From positions 1 through 51,757 of the forward strand of contig ONUF01000011.1 of the NCBI GenBank assembly GCA_900321005.1: 51,757 nucleotides of DNA, read 5' to 3'. This document shows, piece by piece, positions 25,083-33,409 of the stretch. Source of the stretch: an uncultured Bacteroidales bacterium (GTDB taxonomy: Bacteria; Bacteroidota; Bacteroidia; Bacteroidales; Paludibacteraceae). Under the pieces are notes generated by a model. It had not been told where the DNA came from and made no database searches. It saw only the letters and a list, made by a program, of their open reading frames with translations. The translations under genes and the position numbers were made by a program. Each line of letters opens with the position of its first letter. The first letter of the stretch is position 1.

Positions 25083-26588
25083 ATGACGTATTGGAAACAC
25101 ATAGGACTCATTGCTTGCATAGCCTGCGGACTCGCAGGCTGCAAGCCGGGTGAGTCGCCTGATGTGCCAACTATCGATACGAATCCGGAATTGGTAGCGG
25201 CTTGCCATCATATTGAGGGCGGCGGTACCAAAATCACAGGCGGAGACGGCGGCACGGTTTATCGTGTGAGTCGTCTGGACGATGAGATAGATTCGATTAC
25301 AGGACGGCCCATGGCTGGTACGCTGCGGTATGCTATCAATCAGGTAGGCGCGCGTCGCGTGCTATTTACAGTTTCCGGTACAATTCATCTCAAGAGTGCG
25401 TTACGCATCAGCGCGGGGAATATTACAATAGATGGCCAATCTGCTCCAGGTGATGGTATCTGTCTTGCAGATTATCCGCTGATTATTGATGGAGCGAACA
25501 ATGTCATTGTACGTTTCCTGCGCGTTCGTTTGGGCGATGTTAGCAACACGGAGTACGATGCCGTGTCGGCGAATGATGCTACGGGCGTGGTGCTCGACCA
25601 TCTCAGTTGCTCGTGGTCTGTAGACGAATGTGTGAGTTGTTACGGCAATACGAATTTCACGATGCAGTATTGCATTGTTTCGGAGTCGCTCAAAATCTCC
25701 GTGCATGGCAAGGGAAGTCACGGTTACGGGGGGATTTGGGGCGGAACGAACGCTTCGTTCCATCATAACCTGCTCGCGCACCACGATAGTCGTACCCCGC
25801 GCTTCGACCATGACTACGTAAACTCCACGCATATAGGGCCGATTGACTTCGTCAATAATGTGGTCTATAACTGGGGAGGCAACTCTGCATACGGCGGTGA
25901 AGGTTCGACGAACGGCGCTGGTGGACGTCATATCAATTTTGTCAGCAACTACTACAAGCCGGGCAAGGCGACAAAAAATAGCGTGAAAGCTCGCTTGTTG
26001 AATCCGACTACAAAATGCGGTCCTACTGAGAAAGATCCACATGCCGGGTGTACGGGTAAACTTGGCGGTACTGTCGATCCCGGTAAGTTCTATTTAGCAA
26101 ACAATATCATGGATGGATCGTCGTCAGTGACCTTAGATAACTGGTCGGGCGTATATCCCGATGAGGCATCCAAGAAGGAACAATGCAAAGCAACCTCCCG
26201 TTGGATGGAAGGCTTGACGCCCCTTGTGAACGAGCAGACAGCAGAAGCGGCCTATGAGACGGTTCTGGCTAAAGCCGGTTGCTCGCTGCATCGCGATGCT
26301 GTCGATACGCGTATTATAGAAGAAGTTCGCACGGGCACGTACACGTACGAAGGCTCGAAAGGTTCGACGGGCGGATTGATTGATACGCAGTCGGATGTGG
26401 GCGGTTGGCCTGAACTGCAAACAGCAGCCCGAGAAACTGATACGGATTACGACGGAATACCGGATACGTGGGAGAAGAAAAACGGCTTGGATCCGAATAA
26501 TCCCTTAGACGCAAGGCAGATCACGTTGGTCACCGGACATACCAATTTAGATGTCTATCTAAACGATATTGTAGCGCATCTATATTGA
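25083..26588 (+). CDS. Pectate lyase family 1 lipoprotein
   Basis: 501 aa. Lipobox CGLAGC at about 15-20. PL1-type parallel beta-helix: LRYAINQVGARRVLFTVSGTIHL, NVIVRFLRVRLGDV, LDHLSCSWSVDECVS and HHDSRTPRFD (R-x-P-R, the catalytic arginine region in PL1). Near the C-terminus DTDYDGIPDTWEKKNGLDPNNP is a calcium-binding thrombospondin-3-like or dockerin-like motif. It cleaves polygalacturonate by beta-elimination on the cell surface. Starts 6 bp after the SusD-like stop, so it belongs to the same operon. Pectate specificity is a family inference. Confidence 0.88.
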   Translation: MTYWKHIGLIACIACGLAGCKPGESPDVPTIDTNPELVAACHHIEGGGTKITGGDGGTVYRVSRLDDEIDSITGRPMAGTLRYAINQVGARRVLFTVSGTIHLKSALRISAGNITIDGQSAPGDGICLADYPLIIDGANNVIVRFLRVRLGDVSNTEYDAVSANDATGVVLDHLSCSWSVDECVSCYGNTNFTMQYCIVSESLKISVHGKGSHGYGGIWGGTNASFHHNLLAHHDSRTPRFDHDYVNSTHIGPIDFVNNVVYNWGGNSAYGGEGSTNGAGGRHINFVSNYYKPGKATKNSVKARLLNPTTKCGPTEKDPHAGCTGKLGGTVDPGKFYLANNIMDGSSSVTLDNWSGVYPDEASKKEQCKATSRWMEGLTPLVNEQTAEAAYETVLAKAGCSLHRDAVDTRIIEEVRTGTYTYEGSKGSTGGLIDTQSDVGGWPELQTAARETDTDYDGIPDTWEKKNGLDPNNPLDARQITLVTGHTNLDVYLNDIVAHLY

Positions 26589-26636
26589 TAGAAAAATACA
26601 AAACGTCAAAAAATCTACATTTTTCAGCAAATAGTA

Positions 26637-26668
26637 GTTGCCAATATGAAAAAAAAGCAGTACCTTTG
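26637..26668 (+). promoter_or_regulatory. Promoter of the 400-aa secreted protein
   Basis: -33 GTTG (26637-26640), 20 bp, TACCTTTG (26661-26668), about 60 bp before ATG 26732. It separates this gene from the susC-susD-PL1 unit. Confidence 0.6.
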
Positions 26669-26731
26669 CGGCGTATTTGTAAAAGATTTTTACAATCAAC
26701 CCTAATATTAACAATTTAAAACGTAACATTT

Positions 26732-27934
26732 ATGAAGAAATTTTTCCTCTTCGCAGCAGCTGCTATTGCAGCAATGACTGTAAATGCTAAGGTTTACAAC
26801 TTCGCTGGTATCACAGCCGAGCAAATTTCGACTGATGGTACTATTGGTACTTATGTAATGGACGAAGTTGAGATTCCTTCTGTTAGCCAACCTGACGGCG
26901 TTGATATCAATGTAACGCTCGATGGTCAAGAAGGTTTAGTTATCAACTACACCCAAAGTGCAGGTAAATCGAAAGACAACATCTTGAAATTTGCTGCTAA
27001 TTTTATGCAAGCAGATGGTAAGAACGTCATTCTTACTTTCTCTGACGTAAATGTCGGTGACCAAATCAAATTAGTTGTTTCCGCTAAAGGTAGCACAGAT
27101 GCTCAATTCAATGCTTTAGAAGGTGCAAGTGGTGATGACCAAAAAGTTGCTAAGATTAATAATGTGGAGGATTTCGCAACGGTTATATTTACAGCAACCG
27201 CTAGCGATGTTAAGATTAAAGAGATCGGCGGTGGTTTCCGTATTGTAAGCGCAACGATCGAGGCTGCTGGCGATGATCCAGGCGATGACCCGGGTGATAA
27301 TCCTGGTGATGACCCTGTTCCTGGTTCGTTTGTAGGCTTTGATGGCCGTACCGGAGACCTGGGTGCACAGATTGCAGGTGGTTTGTTGGCAGACGAAGTG
27401 AATCTTACACTTAGCGAGACATCGGCCGGCAAGTACTCTTTCAAGAACACAGAGGCAGGTGAAGTATCGTTCTCTTTGGGCGGTGTTATTTTCAAAGGTT
27501 CTGACCAGCAAGCTGGAAAAGATATTTACAAATCCTATGGTACGTATATCCAACCGAACGGTGCAAGACGTTCTGTTATTATTCCGACTGCTGCCGGTGA
27601 GAAAGTGCTGATCGGTGTTCAGGATGCCATTACGTTTGCTGTCGAAGGTGCAGCTGAAGGAGCATCTATTAGTTTCCAAGGTTGGGGAAGTGACAAGGAC
27701 GTCTTGAATACACTGACCGCAACCGGTTCGGAGATTGTTCTTTGGTCTGATGACCGTGCTGAGAGCCCGCAAGCACAGAAATTTAAACTCGGTGTTGTTC
27801 TTCCTGGTGGTACGCAAGGCGTAGAGAACGTATTCGAGGCAGAGAAGGCTGTTAAGTTCATCCACAATGGTCAAGTTGTTGTGAAGAAAGGTAACCGCTT
27901 CTTCAATGTCCTCGGTGCAGAGATTACTCTCTAA
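26732..27934 (+). CDS. Secreted protein of unknown function with Asp-Pro-Gly linker and short C-terminal tail
   Basis: 400 aa. Signal peptide 1-19 (ending VNA). First domain about 20-175, second domain about 205-355, joined by a GDDPGDDPGDNPGDDPVPG linker (about 180-198). The tail GVENVFEAEKAVKFIHNGQVV and GNRFFNVLGAE at the C-terminus resembles the tails of the two large secreted proteins at 2536 and 8814. Both domains look like beta-rich carbohydrate-binding or pectin-associated domains, but no family is recognised. It lies between the PL1 gene and the convergent GH28 gene, so a pectin-related role is inferred. Confidence 0.7.
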   Translation: MKKFFLFAAAAIAAMTVNAKVYNFAGITAEQISTDGTIGTYVMDEVEIPSVSQPDGVDINVTLDGQEGLVINYTQSAGKSKDNILKFAANFMQADGKNVILTFSDVNVGDQIKLVVSAKGSTDAQFNALEGASGDDQKVAKINNVEDFATVIFTATASDVKIKEIGGGFRIVSATIEAAGDDPGDDPGDNPGDDPVPGSFVGFDGRTGDLGAQIAGGLLADEVNLTLSETSAGKYSFKNTEAGEVSFSLGGVIFKGSDQQAGKDIYKSYGTYIQPNGARRSVIIPTAAGEKVLIGVQDAITFAVEGAAEGASISFQGWGSDKDVLNTLTATGSEIVLWSDDRAESPQAQKFKLGVVLPGGTQGVENVFEAEKAVKFIHNGQVVVKKGNRFFNVLGAEITL

Positions 27935-27994
27935 TAGTGAGGATTAGAACAGGACCATCACGGGACCATCTCCCGAGAACCTTACAATTAGAAC

Positions 27995-28024
27995 AAAATA
28001 GGCTCGCGCTTGCGAGCCTATTTT
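27995..28024. terminator. Bidirectional terminator between secreted protein and GH28 genes
   Basis: 13-bp perfect stem AAAATAGGCTCGC / GCGAGCCTATTTT with a GCTT loop, located between two convergent genes (ending at 27934 and 28088). Confidence 0.9.
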
Positions 28025-28029
28025 AGTGT

Positions 28030-28073
28030 CGGTCCGTTCTCGGTCCGTTTTCGATCCATTCTCGGTCCATTCT
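28030..28073. repeat. 11-bp tandem array, 4 units
   Basis: Units CGGTCCGTTCT, CGGTCCGTTTT, CGATCCATTCT and CGGTCCATTCT, followed by a partial unit. It sits between the terminator and the GH28 stop codon. Longer unit than the 7-8-bp arrays elsewhere. Confidence 0.8.
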
Positions 28074-28087
28074 CGGAAGATAAGACC

Positions 28088-29584
28088 TTACTCAAGCGCT
28101 TTACCGTTCCACTTGATGTCCGAACTATGCTTGATCGTGTTTTCTCTCTGCGGACTCATCGTGCAGTTCTGGAAAGTGATCTTCTCAGCGTAGTCGATAC
28201 TCATGCCTTCGCGGGTCCCATACCACTTTATGCCGTCGAAAAGCAGATCATGTACCGGCAGCGCCTTCAGACCGGTGATGTCCACCGCTCTCGCTGAGTT
28301 GACGCAGGTGATATTGCGGAAAGTGAAATTGCTCCACTCGGGGAAGAACTTACTCTTATCGTCGTTATCCGTAGCACCGCGACCGCCCGCTGCACGGTCT
28401 GCATAACCCGACTCAAAGTAGAAGTCCGCTTCGCGGATATTTTTCATCACGATATTGATGCAATAGATATTGTCGCACCAACCGCCACGACCCGGAGCCG
28501 ACTTGAAACGGCAACCGATATCTGTACCGTCGAACATACAATCTTTCACGATGATACGCTGCATGCCGCCGCTGTATTCCGAACCGATGACGAAACCGCC
28601 GTGCGCACGATAAACGGTATCATTGCAGATAAGGAAGTCGCGTTGTGGACCGGCATCGACGCCTTTCTGACCCGCGCCGCCTTTCATACACAGACCGTCA
28701 TCGCCGCAGTTTACATTACATCCGGCGATGAGCGCCACCTGTACGTTACCCGGATCGATAGCGTCACCGTTCTGTGCCCACCACGGGCAATCAATCGTCA
28801 CATTCTCAATAATCAGGTTCTGGATACGCGTCGGCACGAGGTGCAGTTTCGGACTGTTACGAATCGTCACACCTTCAATCACTACATTCTTCGAATCGAT
28901 GATATTGACCAGCGTCGGACGCATCTTCTCTTGTGCCTCCGGCGTAGCGGCGATATTAGGAATACCAAGTTCCGGATTCAGGTTGAACGGGAACCATGTG
29001 TGATAACCTTCGTTGCCGTCAGGTTTAAGAGTACCGCCTAACGCAATCGCTTCATCCCAAACATCCTTTAAACCGCCATCACGCACCACTTTCTTCTCTT
29101 TGATAGGACGCCAGATAAAGCCCTGACCGTCAATCACACCCTTACCGGTAATACCTACGTTCTCCAGTTTCGAACCGCGGATAAGCGCGTTGCACTTCTG
29201 GCTTCCGTCACGCGGATTATTTTCCTGTACGTACAGCTCCTTATTCTCGCTAAAGAGCAACGTAGCGCCTTTGCTCAGGTGCAAGTCGATGTTACTTTGC
29301 AGTACGATCGGACCGGTTTTCCACACGCCGCGCGGAACGATGACGTGTCCGCCGCCTTGCTTGCTCAGCTCCTGGATGGCTTTGTTAATTGCCTCGCCGC
29401 AATCGGTCTTACCGTCAGGCACCGCGCCATACTGGGCGATGTTCACCGCCGTAGCAGGGAACTTCACCTCCTGCACATGCTCGATCTCAATAGGCAGATC
29501 GACGTAGTACTTGTCATACTTACTTTGCGCGCTCATACTCAGCGCCGCGCCCAAAAAGAGGGCAGAGAGTAGAATCTTTTTCAT
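28088..29584 (-). CDS. GH28 polygalacturonase, secreted
   Basis: 498 aa. Signal peptide 1-19 (ending MSAQ). GH28 beta-helix: N-terminal FPATAVNIAQYGAVPDGKTD, then IENVTIDCPWWAQNGDAID, CGDDGLCMKGG and HGGFVIGSE, and GCRFKSAPGRGG; these fit the NTD, DD, GHG and RIK motif positions (catalytic aspartates in NGDAID and CGDD). It hydrolyses galacturonan chains in the periplasm or outside the cell. Convergent with the susC locus and next to it, so part of a pectin utilisation locus by content. The gene upstream on the same strand (FAD oxidoreductase) is 56 bp away. Confidence 0.92.
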   Translation of the reverse strand: MKKILLSALFLGAALSMSAQSKYDKYYVDLPIEIEHVQEVKFPATAVNIAQYGAVPDGKTDCGEAINKAIQELSKQGGGHVIVPRGVWKTGPIVLQSNIDLHLSKGATLLFSENKELYVQENNPRDGSQKCNALIRGSKLENVGITGKGVIDGQGFIWRPIKEKKVVRDGGLKDVWDEAIALGGTLKPDGNEGYHTWFPFNLNPELGIPNIAATPEAQEKMRPTLVNIIDSKNVVIEGVTIRNSPKLHLVPTRIQNLIIENVTIDCPWWAQNGDAIDPGNVQVALIAGCNVNCGDDGLCMKGGAGQKGVDAGPQRDFLICNDTVYRAHGGFVIGSEYSGGMQRIIVKDCMFDGTDIGCRFKSAPGRGGWCDNIYCINIVMKNIREADFYFESGYADRAAGGRGATDNDDKSKFFPEWSNFTFRNITCVNSARAVDITGLKALPVHDLLFDGIKWYGTREGMSIDYAEKITFQNCTMSPQRENTIKHSSDIKWNGKALE

Positions 29585-29603
29585 AAGAATATATTTTTAA
29601 AAA

Positions 29604-29638
29604 TCTGATAGCTGACTTCTGAATACTGAATTTTCAAT
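29604..29638. repeat. 7-bp tandem array between GH28 and oxidoreductase genes, 5 units
   Basis: Units TCTGATA, GCTGACT, TCTGAAT, ACTGAAT, TTTCAAT. It fills most of the 56-bp gap. The same unit type occurs in frame inside the neighbouring oxidoreductase gene at 30308-30342 and 31130-31164. Confidence 0.75.
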
Positions 29639-29640
29639 AA

Positions 29641-31167
29641 TCATGCCAATTCGGCAATCTTCAGCGCCGCATTGATGCCGTCGAGGGCGGAACTGGTGAT
29701 ACCGCCGGCATATCCTGCTCCTTCGCCGCAAGGGTAGAGCAGAGGCGTACTCACCGATTGCAGCGTTTCCGAATCTCTCGGGATACGCACCGCACTGCTG
29801 CTGCGGCTCTCTACACCCACAATCACCGCTTCGTTCGTCAAAAAGCCCGGGTACTTGCGGTCAAAATCCCGAAAACCATGCTGCAAGCGCGGACCGATAT
29901 GCGCCGGTAACCACTGGTCTAACCGACTTGCCACAATGCCAGGCAGATAACTGCATGCCGGCAGGTCTTTCGATGCTCGACCTTCTACGAAGTCTTTTAA
30001 ACGTTGTGCAGGTGCCTGTGCCTGCGGACCACCATGCTCAAACGCTAAGCGTTCTAATGTCTCCTGAAACTCCAATCCCCGCAGCGGATCCGCTCCTTCT
30101 ATATCCTCCGGATTGATCTGCACAACCATGCCGCTGTTCGCGAAAGGACTATTTCGATGACTCGCACTCATTCCGTTCACAACGCACGTACCTTCGCTGC
30201 TTCCCGCCGGAACAATATGTCCGCCGGGGCACATACAGAACGAATAGACGCCGCGTCCATCGACTTGCGTCACGAGACTATACGAGGCGTTGCCGACATA
30301 ATCAATAACTGATGGCTGATTACTGATGGCTGACGGCTGAAGATGATACATTAGCTTATTAATCAGTGCCTGCGGATGTTCCGCACGCACGCCCATCGCG
30401 AAACCTTTTGTCTCCAGCGCAACACCTTCTTCCGCCAACATCCGATACGTGTCGTGCGCCGAATGACCGATTGCCAGTATGATTGGCAAATTTGTGATTT
30501 GTGATTTGTGATTGGTGATTTGAGAGAGACTTTCTATTTTCGTTTCAAAATGTATCTTGCCGCCTTTCTCAAGAATCGTCTCTCGCATCCGCTTGATGAT
30601 TCCCGGCAGTTTGTCGCTTCCGATATGCGCGTGAGCTTCGTAGAGCACCGTGTCGGGCGCACCGAAATAATGGAATAGTTCCATCACCCGCTGCATGTTG
30701 CCGCGTTTCTTGGAGCGTGAGAAGAGTTTGCCGTCTGAGAAGGTTCCCGCTCCGCCTTCGCCGAAGCAGTAGTTCGATTCGGGATTCAGTCCCTCGTTCC
30801 GATTTAGCAGTGCGATATCTTTCTTCCGCTCGCTCACCTCCTTGCCGCGTTCGTAGATAATCGGTTTGATGCCGTGCTCCAACAGCGTCAGCGCCGCAAA
30901 GAGTCCTGCCGGACCTGCACCGATGATGATTGCCGAGCGCTTAGCTTTATGGACATCCAGAAAGACCGGCGGTTCATACAACGGTATCGGTGCATCTTTG
31001 GCAATCGGTTGTCCTTTCTCGTCGGTTAATATAGTAAGATGCACGCGCAACTCTCGCTGCCGTGCATCTACTGAACGTTTCACTACCCGCCAATGTTGCT
31101 CCGCTTCGTGCGCCTCACGCGGGGAAAATATATAGCTCTCAGCTTTCAGCATTCCGCTTTCAGCCAT
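29641..31167 (-). CDS. FAD-dependent oxidoreductase (COG2509-like)
   Basis: 508 aa. FAD-binding GxGxxG motif in IIIGAGPAGLFAALTLLEHG (about 76-95), the family segments SNYCFGEGGAGTFSDGKLFSRSKKRG and HAHIGSDKLPGIIKRMRETI, and the C-terminal CGEGAGYAGGITSSALDGI (FAD-contact). It resembles putative dehydrogenases found in many bacteria; the substrate is unknown. The start codon overlaps the recA stop by one base (TAATG). Three in-frame 7-bp tandem arrays lie in this gene (30308-30342, 30490-30524, 31130-31164); the last supplies residues 2 to about 13 of the N-terminus, which therefore look unlike other family members. Confidence 0.88.
   Translation of the reverse strand: MAESGMLKAESYIFSPREAHEAEQHWRVVKRSVDARQRELRVHLTILTDEKGQPIAKDAPIPLYEPPVFLDVHKAKRSAIIIGAGPAGLFAALTLLEHGIKPIIYERGKEVSERKKDIALLNRNEGLNPESNYCFGEGGAGTFSDGKLFSRSKKRGNMQRVMELFHYFGAPDTVLYEAHAHIGSDKLPGIIKRMRETILEKGGKIHFETKIESLSQITNHKSQITNLPIILAIGHSAHDTYRMLAEEGVALETKGFAMGVRAEHPQALINKLMYHLQPSAISNQPSVIDYVGNASYSLVTQVDGRGVYSFCMCPGGHIVPAGSSEGTCVVNGMSASHRNSPFANSGMVVQINPEDIEGADPLRGLEFQETLERLAFEHGGPQAQAPAQRLKDFVEGRASKDLPACSYLPGIVASRLDQWLPAHIGPRLQHGFRDFDRKYPGFLTNEAVIVGVESRSSSAVRIPRDSETLQSVSTPLLYPCGEGAGYAGGITSSALDGINAALKIAELA
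30308..30342. repeat. 7-bp tandem array inside the oxidoreductase gene, 5 units
   Basis: Units ACTGATG, GCTGATT, ACTGATG, GCTGACG, GCTGAAG in frame; encodes the stretch LQPSAISNQPSVIDY on the minus strand. Confidence 0.8.
30490..30524. repeat. 7-bp tandem array inside the oxidoreductase gene, 5 units
   Basis: Units ATTTGTG x3, ATTGGTG, ATTTGAG in frame, encoding SQITNHKSQITN. The reverse complement matches the intergenic array 33817-33844 at nearly every position. Confidence 0.85.
31130..31164. repeat. 7-bp tandem array at the start of the oxidoreductase gene, 5 units
   Basis: Minus strand, directly after the ATG: GCTGAAA, GCGGAAT, GCTGAAA, GCTGAGA, GCTATAT, encoding AESGMLKAESYI. Confidence 0.75.
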
Positions 31168-32210
31168 TAGCCTTTCGCCAACTTGGCCAGTACGACTTCC
31201 AGACCCAATTCTTTTACCTTCTCGGTCACCTTAGCTTCCAGTTCGTCGCAGAGGTCGGGGTTGTCAGCCAGCACTGCCTTCACATTGTCGCGTCCTTGAC
31301 CCAGTTTGGTATCGCCGTAACTGAAGAACGAACCGCTCTTCTTGATGATCTCGGTAGCCACCGCAAAGTCCAGAATCTCACCTACGCGGGAGATACCTTC
31401 GTTGAACATCAGGTCGAACTCCGCTTTCTTGAACGGAGGAGCCACTTTGTTCTTCACTACCTTTACGCGCACCTGGTTACCCTTGATCTGCTCGCCGTCC
31501 TTGATCTGACCCGTACGACGGATGTCGAGACGAACCGAAGCGTAGAACTTCAGCGCGTTACCGCCGGTCGTCGTCTCGGGGTTACCGAACATCACGCCGA
31601 TCTTCTCGCGCAACTGGTTGATGAAGATGACGGTTGTGCCGGTCTTATTCACCGACGCAGTCATCTTACGCAGCGCCTGACTCATCAGACGTGCCTGCAA
31701 ACCGACTTTGTTATCACCCATCTCACCGGCGATCTCCGCCTTTGGCGTCAGTGCTGCGACAGAGTCGATGACAATCAGGTCCACAGCGGCCGAACGAATC
31801 AACTCATCGGCGATATCGAGCGCTTGCTCACCGCTGTCCGGTTGGGCAATCAGCAGATCGTTGATGTTCACACCCAGTTTCTCGGCATAGAAGCGGTCGA
31901 ACGCATGCTCCGCATCAATGATAGCAGCGATACCGCCGGCTTTCTGCACCTCCGCCATCGCGTGGATAGCCAAGGTGGTCTTACCGGACGACTCCGGACC
32001 GTAGATCTCAATGATACGTCCCTTCGGATAACCGCCTACACCTAACGCGAGGTTCAAACCGATACTGCCGGTCGGAATAACGGCTACGTTCTCGATATTC
32101 TCGTCGCCTAACTTCATGATAGCGCCCTTGCCGAAGTTCTTGTCAATCTTCGCCATCGCTGCCTGCAGCGCTTTCAGCTTCTCTGCAGAGGGTTGCTTGT
32201 TTTCTGCCAT
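31167..32210 (-). CDS. recA: RecA recombinase
   Basis: 347 aa. Walker [11 protein letters not shown] at about 70-79, Walker [11 protein letters not shown], loop L1/L2 region ([43 protein letters not shown]). It forms filaments on single-stranded DNA, exchanges strands and triggers SOS-type cleavage of repressors. The length and sequence are typical. A Bacteroidetes-type promoter is at 32271-32302. The following oxidoreductase gene is coupled by a TAATG overlap. An 8-bp array lies in the 5' leader (32245-32268). Confidence 0.98.
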   Translation of the reverse strand: MAENKQPSAEKLKALQAAMAKIDKNFGKGAIMKLGDENIENVAVIPTGSIGLNLALGVGGYPKGRIIEIYGPESSGKTTLAIHAMAEVQKAGGIAAIIDAEHAFDRFYAEKLGVNINDLLIAQPDSGEQALDIADELIRSAAVDLIVIDSVAALTPKAEIAGEMGDNKVGLQARLMSQALRKMTASVNKTGTTVIFINQLREKIGVMFGNPETTTGGNALKFYASVRLDIRRTGQIKDGEQIKGNQVRVKVVKNKVAPPFKKAEFDLMFNEGISRVGEILDFAVATEIIKKSGSFFSYGDTKLGQGRDNVKAVLADNPDLCDELEAKVTEKVKELGLEVVLAKLAKG

Positions 32211-32244
32211 AATATAGTAGTTTTAATCGTTTCGAAATAACGTT

Positions 32245-32268
32245 ATACCGATATGTCGGTATATCGAG
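32245..32268. repeat. 8-bp tandem array in the recA leader, 3 units
   Basis: ATACCGAT, ATGTCGGT, ATATCGAG. The unit type is that of 47047-47078; the first two units also form a hairpin (ATACCGA / TCGGTAT). Confidence 0.6.
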
Positions 32269-32270
32269 CG

Positions 32271-32302
32271 CAAAATTACAAAAAAAAAAGCACATACACA
32301 AG
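32271..32302 (-). promoter_or_regulatory. Promoter of recA
   Basis: -7 TAATTTTG (minus, 32271-32278), and CTTG about 20 bp upstream (32299-32302) instead of TTTG. It overlaps the loop and T-tract of the nth terminator hairpin. Confidence 0.6.
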
Positions 32303-32310
32303 TATGTGCT
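32279..32310 (-). terminator. Terminator of nth
   Basis: 9-bp stem AGCACATAC / GTATGTGCT (32289-32297, 32302-32310), ACAA loop, followed on the minus strand by a run of T. Its last base is also the first base of the nth stop codon. It ends the tRNA-Gln-rplY-pth-nth operon and overlaps the recA promoter. Confidence 0.85.
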
Positions 32311-32945
32311 CACTTTTTGTGAAAAAATCTGCAAAATTCTTTGAGTCCGCACCGTTCGCATTGCGGTTTGCGCGCCTGGCAGACATAGCGGCCGTGAAGC
32401 AGTAACCAATGGTGCGCCTTAGGAATGATGTCCGCGGGAATGTATTGGACGAGCGCTTTCTCCGTCTGTAGCGGGTTCTTGCTGTTGGTGGTGAGTCCGA
32501 GTCGTTCGCTGACGCGGAAAATGTGCGTATCGACCGCCATCGTCGGTTGGTTCCATATCACCGCGCACACCACATTCGCGGTCTTGCGTCCTACGCCTTG
32601 CAGCGTCTGCAGATCGTCGATATTATCGGGCACAATGCCGTCATACACTTCCACAAGCCGTTTCGCCATCGCGACCAAGTGTTCCGCTTTGGAACGCGGG
32701 TAACTGACAGATTTTATGTATTCAAACACCTCATCGCTCGTCGCTTGTGCTAATGCTTCCGGTGTAGGAAAAGCCTCGAAGAGCGCCGGCGTTACCATAT
32801 TGACGCGTTTGTCGGTGCATTGCGCCGAGAGCATCACGGCTATGAGACACTGAAAGGAGTTGAGAAATTGCAACTCACTCTCCGCAACCGGCATGTTGGT
32901 CTCAAACCAACCGAGAATATTTTTATAGCGTTCACTAACTCTCAT
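32310..32945 (-). CDS. nth: Endonuclease III
   Basis: 211 aa. Helix-hairpin-helix motif LQTLQGVGRKTANVV and catalytic Asp region VDTHIFRVSERLGL; the lysine that attacks the base lies in the helix-hairpin-helix (GVGRKT). C-terminal cysteine cluster CQARKPQCERCGLKEFC binds a 4Fe-4S cluster. It excises oxidised pyrimidines and nicks at abasic sites. Its start codon (32943-32945) lies inside the 8-bp array 32932-32971, whose units therefore encode its first residues MRVSER. Confidence 0.95.
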   Translation of the reverse strand: MRVSERYKNILGWFETNMPVAESELQFLNSFQCLIAVMLSAQCTDKRVNMVTPALFEAFPTPEALAQATSDEVFEYIKSVSYPRSKAEHLVAMAKRLVEVYDGIVPDNIDDLQTLQGVGRKTANVVCAVIWNQPTMAVDTHIFRVSERLGLTTNSKNPLQTEKALVQYIPADIIPKAHHWLLLHGRYVCQARKPQCERCGLKEFCRFFHKK

Positions 32946-32971
32946 TCACTAACTCACTCATTCACTAATTC
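32932..32971. repeat. 8-bp tandem array at the nth/DUF4924 junction, 5 units
   Basis: Plus-strand units TCACTAAC, TCTCATTC, ACTAACTC, ACTCATTC, ACTAATTC. It contains both the DUF4924 stop (32954-32956) and the nth start codon. Confidence 0.8.
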
Positions 32972-33409
32972 CTTATACGTTTTGCTCAAAAACGTAAGCA
33001 CTTGCGTCGCGCGTTGCTGCACATCCGCGGTTTCGGGCGTAATCTCTTTTTTCTGCAGACGCAGCATCATAATCTGGTAGAGCAGCACGAAGCATGCCTC
33101 GATATCACTCATCGTCGGACGGTCAGTCTTGGCTTTCAGCAGGTTGAGCGCAGGCCGCAGACGAATCATCGCCGCGCGGTATAGCGCATCTTCGTCCAGT
33201 AACTGCGCGTGCAGTTCTTCCACTTCGCTCAGCGCATTGTTCGCCAACGCCAAGTGACCACCCTCAACAATGCCTTCGCGGTGCATCATCTCATTCAGGT
33301 CATGCAACTCCGGTGTAGCCTCTGCATTCTGCGGAAAAGCACGCAGGTAGTCCTCCATCTGCCAAAGATAGAGAATATATTCGGCGATATTGTCTTTCTT
33401 ACTCCTCAT
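32954..33409 (-). CDS. DUF4924 family protein
   Basis: 151 aa. Helical protein with W-Q-MEDYLRAF near the N-terminus and SDIEACFVLLYQIMMLRLQKKEITPET in the C-terminal half, matching the DUF4924 family found in Bacteroidetes; function unknown. ATG 33409 overlaps the end of the S4-domain gene by 11 bp; the alternative start upstream is a TTG. The last residues (ELVNE and stop) are encoded by the 8-bp array. Part of the tRNA-Gln to nth operon. Confidence 0.8.
   Translation of the reverse strand: MRSKKDNIAEYILYLWQMEDYLRAFPQNAEATPELHDLNEMMHREGIVEGGHLALANNALSEVEELHAQLLDEDALYRAAMIRLRPALNLLKAKTDRPTMSDIEACFVLLYQIMMLRLQKKEITPETADVQQRATQVLTFLSKTYKELVNE

Noticed and set aside
28030-28073. CRISPR array
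   Set aside because: Units of 11 bp without spacers; none of the short arrays in the window has repeat-spacer structure, and no cas gene is present.
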